A stretch of 64,000 bases of DNA, taken from the NCBI GenBank assembly GCA_023627715.1, contig JAMAHW010000068.1, positions 165,991 to 229,990 on the forward strand, written 5' to 3'. The notes beneath the pieces were generated by a model. It made no database searches. It was given only the letters and a program-made list of their open reading frames with translations, and was not told where the DNA came from. The position numbers and the translations under genes were made by a program. Within the stretch, counting starts at the first letter, position 1. Every line of letters starts with the position of its first letter. Below are positions 56,699-64,000 of the stretch, piece after piece. The DNA is from Periconia sp. R9002 (Eukaryota > Ascomycota > Dothideomycetes > Pleosporales > Periconiaceae).

Positions 56699-57642
56699 AT
56701 GGCTAAGAATGTGCTCGTCATTGGTACGTCGTTTAACCCATGGCCGTTCGCTGTCAGGCTAAATACTTCCGCAGGCGCAAATCGCGGGATCGGACTCAGC
56801 CTTGCGCGAGCATACACTGCGATGTCCTGGAATGTGATCGCATCGATCCGCCCGCAGTCGCGCGACGACAAGTCTGTCAACGATGTAAGCAGCTTCGAGA
56901 CAATGTGTCATTGCATGCTGAACCGGAAACAAGCTCAAAGCGATTAATGCGAGCATTATCGAGATTGATCTCCTTGACGAGGTCACAGTGAAGAAGGCTG
57001 CCGAATCCCTGGCCGGTAAAACGGTTGATCTGCTCCTCAACCTGGGCGGTAAGTAGTAAAAGGAACCCCAGGCAGAATCAGCTGATGCATGAAGGACTAT
57101 CACCCCACCCAAAGCCGTGGAGTGAGCAGACGCCTGAAATGTTCTTGCAGAAGTTCCAAACAATGGCTATGGTATACATCAGAGCTACCAATGGGGATCA
57201 TTTTTATTCTACTAACATTCCCAGGGACCGTTTCTTACGTGCAAACACTTCCTTCCTAATCTGGAGAAGAGTACCGATGCCAAAATTGTGAACATCACTT
57301 CCGAGTTTGGTTCAGTATCAGGTATGCCGCTTGAGAAGGAGAAATATTGAAGGAGCTCACACGGGAATAGAAAACTCTTTTGGAACCTGCATGGCGTACA
57401 GAGTGGCAAAAACGGCAGCGAACCAAGTCACTGTTACGTTTGCACGCGAGTGGGAGAAAGAAGGTCGAAATTTGACTATCATCTGCATGGAGCCTGGATT
57501 CATCGCGACACGACTGACTGGTTGGGATGGTGTGGATGACATGGATACTTGCGTTGCGGGTATAGTTAAGGTGATTGATAGCTTAAAGCTCCAAGACAGC
57601 GGAAGTTTCCTAAAGTGGGATGGGAGTAAGATTGCCTTCTAA
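56699..57642 (+). CDS. Short-chain dehydrogenase/reductase
   Basis: The start is ATG 56699 (MAKNVLVI). Intron GTACGT..CAG joins it to GANRGIGLSLARAY, giving the cofactor motif VIGANRGIGLS. The next introns (GTAAGC..AAG after SVND, GTAAGT after NLGG) lead to IIEIDLLDEVTVKKAAES and the middle region (QKFQTMAM, then GPFLTCKHFLPNLEK). The catalytic motif is YRVAK. It ends DGSKIAF at 57642. It resembles the C-factor/sniffer-like small SDRs. The middle exons (57055-57300) have less certain borders. The substrate is unknown. Its 3' end touches the AT-rich block. Confidence 0.8.
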
Positions 57643-58015
57643 TTTATTGAATGCTATTTTTAGCTAAAAGTAGTATTATTGCAACTAACAGCGTTTATAA
57701 ATTACTCCCTTAGCTATACAATTACTTTAGCTTAAACCCTTTTACCCCTTTAGTAATTACTAAAGTTTAGAGCTATTACTCTAGATAGTTAATAAAACCA
57801 CTCTTTATTCTATTTATAGCACTTAAGCTTATTTAATAATAATTCTAAATATATAATTATATATACTATAGCTAATTAAGCTAATAATTAAACTTTAGCT
57901 TACTAGCCTTTTTTAGAAACTACTTTTTAACTTTACTTAATATTCTTCTAAAGTTTACTTTTTAGTTTAATTTTTTTAAACGCCTAGATTACTATTAGAT
58001 AAACCTTTATAAGTA

Positions 58016-58157
58016 TAAGTATTAGGCACTTTTAATAGTAATAACTACCTAGGTTACCTAGGCTTAGTGTAAAAAAGTAGTAAAAAAGTTATTTATAAAA
58101 AGTATATAGAAAAAAAGCGTATAGAGGTAGGAGTATAGTTATGTAATATGTTACGTA
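58016..58157. repeat. Duplicated ~140 bp segment, copy 1
   Basis: Contains AAGTATTAGGCACTTT and TAACTACCTAGGTTACCTAG. The second copy is at 58375. Confidence 0.8.
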
Positions 58158-58374
58158 ACTAATAAACCTTATATCCTATATATTATATATACTTATACTT
58201 AACTAATATAATAATACTAGCTCTTTCTATAAACCTACTAAATAGTACTAAATTCTTTTACTCTTAACTTCTATAAAATAACTCTTATAATATACTTTTT
58301 CTTCTACTAATAGCTTATAAATTAGTAGTAGTATATTAGTATAATTATAGTTTTTTTTATATAATTTTAGAAAT

Positions 58375-58511
58375 AAGTATTAGGCACTTTTTATAGTAAT
58401 AACTACCTAGGTTACCTAAGCCTAGTATAAAAAAGTTATAAAAAAGTTATTTATAAAAGTATATAAAAAAAATATATAGAGGTAGAAATATAGTTATATA
58501 ATATATTATAT
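58375..58511. repeat. Duplicated ~140 bp segment, copy 2
   Basis: Matches the copy at 58016. The differences are mostly G-to-A or C-to-T (for example AGAGGTAGGAGTATAG against AGAGGTAGAAATATAG), with a few short indels. Confidence 0.8.
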
Positions 58512-59292
58512 AGGCGCTAAGCTTTAGAAAGCTTAGTGTATATACTCTCTAAAAAAAATTAAAAAAAAAAGTTATAAAAAGTAGTAAATATTACTATATT
58601 TTAATACTTAAGAATAACTACCTATTAAAAAGTAATTAAAAGAGTTATATAAATAGGTAGGCCTAGACTAATAGTCTAGTATTATTACTATACTAGACCT
58701 TTTAGACGTAGCTATTTAGTAGAAAATATCTTTATAAGTATAAAAGGTTAGCTATATACTACTAGTAAGTATATTTTACTTTCTACTTTATATTTTATAT
58801 CTTTTTTTTATCTTATATTTTCTTTTAGATTAATAAATATAATAGTAAATACCTAAACTAAAATCTATATTAATATTTTTATATAGCTAGTACTATTCTA
58901 TTATCTACTACTCTTTTTTAGTTATTCTTATTCTACTAGTTATAGTAATATTATAACTACTTAATTTAATAAGTAATATAGTAACCTAGCGTAGTTATTA
59001 TAGTATTAATAACTACCTATACTAGGCTACTAGTTACTAAAGTACTATTAATCTATATAGTTAGTAATAGATAGAAGTTATATATAAGGGCGGTTACACA
59101 GGTAGAGAATAGATTAAATAGAATAAGATATATAAGAGTAGCTCTAGGGCTAAGGATAAAATAAAGTATAACCTATCTAGTAAGAGAGAGGAAGTGCTAT
59201 ATATAGGAAAACCTAGGCTAACTAGATAGCTAACTAATTACTAGCCTAGTTCTAAAAGGGAAGAGTATTCTAGGGGATAACTCTAATATTAT

Positions 59293-59362
59293 AGAAGTTA
59301 GATAGTAGAAGTTAAATAGTAGAAGCTAGATAGTAGAAGCTAAATAGTAGAAGCTAGATAGT
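59293..59362. repeat. Tandem repeat, five 14-nt units (AGAAGTTAGATAGT)
   Basis: Five consecutive units that alternate between GATAGT and AATAGT endings, giving a 28-nt higher-order period. Confidence 0.85.
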
Positions 59363-59673
59363 AGATAGATTTATTAGTAGAAAACTTAGAATACTAACCC
59401 CTAAGCTTTAATTATATAACTAATAAGTTACTATATATATATTTTTAGCCTAAAATATTACTCTAAGATTTAAACTAGTGTTAATACTATAACTAATTTT
59501 ACTAATTAATTATAAAGAAGAAGATACTTTAATATAGTATTATTAGATATTCTTCTACACTTATTATAGGATTCCCTTTCTATAGTAGCTATATTATATT
59601 ATACTAATAATTAATACTTAGTATTTAGTAACACGATATTTCTGTATGCACAATAGTATGCTTACCTATAATA

Positions 59674-59760
59674 GCATATCTGCGGCATATCTGCGGCATG
59701 TCTACGGCATGTCTACGGCATGTCAGCGGCATGTCAGCGGCATGTCTACGGCATATCTGC
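59674..59760. repeat. Tandem repeat, eight 11-nt units (GCATATCTGCG type)
   Basis: Eight units in three variants: GCATATCTGCG (A), GCATGTCTACG (B), GCATGTCAGCG (C). The order is A A B B C C B A. It is GC-richer than its surroundings and marks the right edge of the AT-rich block. Confidence 0.9.
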
Positions 59761-61091
59761 CTATGTAAATGGATGAATAATTATGTATAAGCTATTGAGC
59801 TAGCCTCCTTGGTTATGCACGCCTGACCAAGCGAAGAGGAGAATGGTATAGATGAGAGTTGCGATTATGTAATGCGTAGGACTCGACGTTTGCGAAATAT
59901 GTGCCGCACGAAGTAATGCCTAGGAAAGATTGGCTGTACGAAGCGGTGCTTCATCAAGGCTTGTAACATGAGCCTTGCGATGGAGATGATGATGTGTAAA
60001 TACTTCACGCTGGTACTATGATAATAAGGATCAGCAGAGTATGCTTTCTACATCGTGCTGCAGGCATATGGCCAACTTAAAGTGGTCACTCCAGAACCTG
60101 CGCTTGCTTTAACTTCTTCAATTGAATTCATTCTGCTCCCCAGACAAACTAGTTTGTCATCGAGCGGGGTTTTCAAAGGCCGACGAATGTAATCAGAAAA
60201 ACCGTCTTTTTTACACCGTTTCCTGTCGGCGCTGGAGCACCTCGAGTCAGGTGAACAAGGCCTTCAACGCTACCTGATGCATTCTTCTCCGATACCATGG
60301 GACCGTTCATGCTCAAATGGCAACTCTTGGAGAATCCAAACGACCGAAAGGTAATCGGCCGTAGTTTATTGCTTTGGCCAATTGCGGCATCTGCGGCACG
60401 CGGCCCACCGTCCTTTCGCCAACGTCGACTTCGGCGACCTCGTTGAGCACGCTCGCTTCTTTGCAATTCGACCGCTCCCGTCTCTCCATATCCTAACGTT
60501 TATGTCCCCGTCTAGTAGTGGTCCAAGCAGCGATGACAGCTCGGATGAGTAACGCAGTCCCCTGCTCCGAGACGTGCCGCTTGCAAATAGCGAACCCACA
60601 CTTTGATAGCAGCAAAACGGTGAACCGATGACCATGGCCCTCCCGGATCTTAATTGGATCGCTGATGTGCCTTCGAAGTATGCCCTTGCAGTGCTGATAC
60701 GGAATCACACCACACGTTCTCCGCGCCTCCGCCGCATTGCTTTGCATACCACAACATCACACAATCCATGGATTCATCCTCTTTCCAGCTCTTTGAGATC
60801 CTTTTCCTTGACTCCGACTCGGCAGGGGGGTGCGAAATGTAAACGAAACAGGGACCAATGATATGGCACTGAGTATTGAATCTTCAACAAAGACCGGGAC
60901 CGATGGCCGGATTACTGAGCCTTTATTGTCGTTACTCATCCGTACCCATATTTTATTTTGGTGCCTGTGCCAGGTATGCCGGCTATCTCATAATGATTGA
61001 GCCGGAAGACTATAAAGCGACGAGTCCTCTGATCCAGTATGTCGGAGAGGCTGCAGCTGTTTTTTCCTCCAGGCTCATCAAAACACGCATC
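59761..61091. other. Intergenic, no gene recognised
   Basis: 1.3 kb of average composition. A few open frames on both strands around 60170-60860 have no motif. The frame that reaches the hydrolase from 60876 is more likely leader sequence. Confidence 0.45.
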
Positions 61092-62174
61092 ATGTCTCTG
61101 TCGAAGCTTCTCCACGGTCTTCTGAACTTCCTCAGCTTCACTTCGGATGCCCCTTCGGCGACCGAGGTAAAGCTTGGTGGAATCGAGGTATCGGCTCGCG
61201 GCAATTGCCTCACCAATGTCCTGTATGAAGGAGCGCCAGCCGGCTACATGATCAATGTCAACAATAGTATGTCGGCCCAAAACATTGATTGAATCTTAAA
61301 TAACGCCCTTCCAGCGCAAATGTATGTCAGCGAACCAAGGGGCTTTGTAAAAGAAGGACATGGCATCCTCTTCCTCCCCGACGTACTGGGACTCGCTCAT
61401 TCGGACAACCTCATGTAAGTTCTTTTGCGACAGTATACAGGACCTCGTGAGCTTTGACGGCCAGAAGCTGATCCCAACATGCTTTAGCCTGGCAGACAGC
61501 TTCGCTCGCGCCGGCTACTTCGTCCTGGCCGTCGATCTGTACGAGGGCTTTCCTGCCCCAGACGACCATGACCGACCAGACTTGGGCTTCGATGCTATGG
61601 CATACCTGGTTAACCACACGACTGTGGAGACCGATCCCATTGTTGAGCGTGGCATCAGGACTCTGCGCCATACGTTCAATATGACGAGAGTCGGAGCAGC
61701 TGGCTACTGCTTCGGCGGCAGATACACGTTCCGTTTCGCGACCGCAGAAAAGAGGGCTGCGGGAATCGGCGTCGATGTGATTGTCGCCGCTCACATCACC
61801 AATGTTAGCGACGAGGAGATCAGGGCCAGGACTGTGCCAACAACTATCGCCGCAGGACGTATGCTCTCCCTGAACACCAGTCGCTCTCGATCTAGCTGGG
61901 AGACGAATGCTAATGAAGCACAGAATATGACATGTTGATGCCTCCGGAAAAGAGATGGGCAACTGAGACGGCTCTCCTCGCAACCAAGTATGCATCATCG
62001 ATGGACCTCTACTCCGATGTGCCACACGGGTTTGCGGTTCGTAACAACCTGTCGGACCCAGTCGCCCTATTCGTAAAGCAAGAGGTCTTCAACCAGCATA
62101 TTACCTGGCTCAACTACTGGATGCCTAAAATAAACAATACTCAGGGTAGCTATAATAACGAGACTACCGCATAA
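61092..62174 (+). CDS. Dienelactone hydrolase-family protein, probably secreted
   Basis: The start is ATG 61092 (MSLSKLLHGLLNFLSFTS, signal-like), preferred over 60876. Exons are 61092-61266, 61315-61414, 61488-about 61859, and from about 61928. Introns GTATGT..CAG, GTAAGT..TAG and GTATGC..CAG all join in phase. The fold text is GHGILFLPDVLGLAH and ARAGYFVLAVDLYEG. The catalytic Cys lies in GAAGYCFGGRY, and the C-terminal His in DVPHGFAVR. The family opens dienelactones and related esters. The next gene is an intradiol dioxygenase-like protein, so a joint role in aromatic catabolism outside or at the cell surface is plausible. It ends at 62174. Confidence 0.85.
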
Positions 62175-62623
62175 CTATATAGCAAATAGTAGAAATAATC
62201 TACTTTACCCCGCTAAGGTCTTTTAGGGTGTTTATAGAGATTATAGCTTAATTTGTATAGTAAAATTATTAGCTTTATCCCTACTAAACGCATGGACTTA
62301 CAAAACTTACGTCGTTAACTAGTAATTAGTAACACGTAATAACTTACGTAGGAGGCCACGCAGCCTCAGCCCCACACGAACGCGAATTAAAAAAACTACT
62401 AAGATCCTGTTCCCTAGTGGCGCGCACGTTCCGCAAAGCGAACGGAAACAACATGTAGCGTGTCTTCACACTATATACGATATTCACTAAAGTTGCTGTC
62501 GGCTTTCTGAGCGCTCAAAACATAAATTTGGAGACATCCCCAATGGCCACTTCTATCAGTACAACTATACTCTCGCTCGAAAAACAAGCCTGTGTCTTCA
62601 ACACATAACTCAACCTATACATC
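62175..62623. other. Intergenic between hydrolase and dioxygenase
   Basis: About 450 bases, AT-rich in the first half. It holds the promoter of the dioxygenase-like gene. Confidence 0.45.
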
Positions 62624-63813
62624 ATGGTCTTCTTGTCCCAACTCACAGTGCTGGCCGCTCTTGGCTTGACCATGCCTGCGTTCGCGCACCCAGGCCATGG
62701 GCACGAAGTCACGGACCGCGCCGTAAAGCGTAGCTTTTTGGCAAACTCCCGTCGTTCGCTGAATGACTGTGCTGCGAAGTTGGAAGCTAGAGGAACGCTG
62801 AAATCTGCTGCACTCCACCGCAGAGAGTTGTTGGATAACTTGCGCAGGGATGCCCCAGGTCAGTAATTTGGTTCAGCACTGGAAGCGCGAATGATCCAAC
62901 TGATTACCTCCCAGCTGGTGATCTTGCCCGTCGCGATGCCGACACTGTGCTCAACACGACTCATGTCTCCGATGCCACCGATATTACTCCTTACACTGAC
63001 ATCTCAACTCTGTTTACAAACGACACCTGCATCCTGTCTCCCGAGGGCGAAATTGGCCCTTTCTGGGTAAAGGGCGAGTACAACCGCCAGGATATCGTGG
63101 ACGACGAGCCCGGTGTTGTGAACTACATGCATGCTCAGTTCATCGATGTGAACACGTGCGAGCCCATCCCCCAACTCTGGTGGGACGTGTGGAACTGCAA
63201 TTCTACTGGTATTTACTCTGGTGTTCAAGATGACAGCAATGGAAACGGCGATGACGCATCGAACCTTGACAACATGGCCCTGCGTGGCCTGCAGAAGACG
63301 GACGAGAACGGTATCGCTTCTTTCCGTTCCATCTTTCCCGGACACTACAGCGGCCGCGCCACTCACGTTCACGTTGTCGGCGTTGTCAACGCATCGCTTG
63401 TCCGCAATGGAACTATCACCGGTGGCAGTGTGTCCCACATTGGACAGTTGTTCTTCGACCAGGGCCTCATCACCGAAGTTGAGTCAACTTACCCATACAA
63501 TACCAGCGACGTCGAAATCACTTTGAACTCTGTCCACCATGTCTTCACAGTTGAGACGGAAGAGAGCAATTCAGACCCAGTCTTCAACTACGTCTACCTT
63601 GACGAGTCTGCCGGCGCTGTGGGTGGAGTGTTCTCGTGGATCACTATTGGCGTTGACCCGACTGCGTCCTACAATACTAGCTATGCTGCGCTGCTCACTG
63701 CCGACGGAGGTGTCAAGAACGAAGCATCCAGCGGTGGACCTACTAGTGGCGATGCTCCACCTGATTTAACGACAGGAGCTGCTCCTTCTGGCGCTTCTAC
63801 TAGCTCTGCTTAG
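62624..63813 (+). CDS. Secreted intradiol ring-cleavage dioxygenase-like protein
   Basis: The start is ATG 62624 with signal peptide MVFLSQLTVLAALGLTMPAFA, followed by the His-rich HPGHGHE. One intron (GTCAGT..CAG) joins RDAP to AGDLARRDAD. The catalytic domain begins near ILSPEGEIGPFWVKGEYNRQD and includes WWDVWNCNSTGIYSG and FPGHYSGRATHVHVV, which carry the Tyr and His iron ligands. In the usual GPY of the first ligand region this protein has GPF; the following Tyr in GEYN may serve instead. A Ser/Thr/Gly-rich C-terminus follows. The family opens catechol-type rings between the hydroxyls. It is tandem with a dienelactone hydrolase on the same strand. Confidence 0.88.
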
Positions 63814-64000
63814 AGACTCTAGCACATTTGGTGAAGGCGGGAACATGAAGACTACAAATAGTGTCGGTTTTCGGGACGATATTCATAAAGGGAAGATTGT
63901 CGATGTATAACATTGGTTTGATGGCCCTATCAAATCAGACGTAAATGGGATTATGAGTATAATCCCTTTGAATACGGCTCGTGCACTCTGAACGACAGGG
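63814..64000. other. 3' flank of dioxygenase gene
   Basis: 187 bases after the stop, no gene seen. It should hold the polyadenylation region. Confidence 0.5.

Larger units (their letters stand above)
57643..59673. other. AT-rich block (2 kb), RIP-like, no coding
   Basis: Extremely AT-rich; stop codons in every frame at short spacing. It is rich in TAATAATT, CTAAT and TAGTA-type words, with small repeats and an internal duplication. It fits a transposable element destroyed by repeat-induced mutation; no element can be named. Confidence 0.8.

Noticed and set aside
60160..60860. Possible gene upstream of the hydrolase
   Set aside because: Open frames on both strands are short, lack motifs and cannot be joined by convincing introns.
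60876..61091. N-terminal extension of the dienelactone hydrolase
   Set aside because: The segment is unlike the family, and ATG 61092 opens a signal-like peptide directly before conserved sequence.
63004..63438. 144-residue minus-strand frame in the dioxygenase gene
   Set aside because: A shadow of the dioxygenase; no motif and no start context.

Overview
The window is nuclear DNA of a filamentous ascomycete (Pezizomycotina). Genes are split by short 45-100 nt GT..AG introns. The families seen are typical of this group: fungal NRPS condensation domains, Zn2Cys6 regulators, rhodopsin-like fungal membrane proteins, multi-LysM secreted proteins, NB-ARC/TPR receptors, AsaB-type desaturases and a class II peroxidase. 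AT-rich blocks carry transition-type damage that looks like repeat-induced point mutation (RIP). The exact species cannot be told from the sequence. No tRNA, rRNA or intact transposon was recognised.

Region 1 (1-12 kb) is the right part of a secondary-metabolite locus: the 3' end of an NRPS (carrier protein plus terminal condensation domain), an O-methyltransferase, an FAD monooxygenase, a UbiA-type prenyltransferase, a rhodopsin-like membrane protein and a second O-methyltransferase. Region 2 (12.9-22.7 kb) holds a kinase-ankyrin protein, a regulator-like protein without a DNA-binding motif and with a frameshifted tail, an SDR that looks decayed, a Zn2Cys6 regulator whose zinc cluster is split by a GC-AG intron, and an isochorismatase-like hydrolase.

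Region 3 (25-39 kb) looks like a small terpenoid locus: a class I terpene cyclase of the bifunctional (sesterterpene/fusicoccane) type but without a prenyltransferase domain, two cytochromes P450, an SDR and a methyltransferase. A second rhodopsin-like protein, a remnant of a third and a broken Zn2Cys6 gene lie around it. Whether regions 1 and 3 make one hybrid product or two cannot be decided here.

Region 4 (40-50 kb) has genes for secreted and catabolic proteins: a class II peroxidase, a secreted PKD-like protein, a multi-LysM pseudogene with five in-frame TAG stops, an M20 amidohydrolase, a small hydrophilic protein and an AsaB/CTB9-like hydroxylase-desaturase. Region 5 (50.9-57.6 kb) has an NLR-type receptor with a hydrolase-like N-terminus that has lost the nucleophile serine, converging with a CorA-like membrane protein, followed by an SDR. 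Region 6 is a 2 kb AT-rich block (57.65-59.67 kb) with diverged duplicates and an unusual 11-nt tandem array. Region 7 (61-64 kb) pairs a dienelactone hydrolase-like protein with a secreted intradiol dioxygenase-like protein. Exon borders are my own splice readings by eye; where a start or intron is uncertain it is stated.
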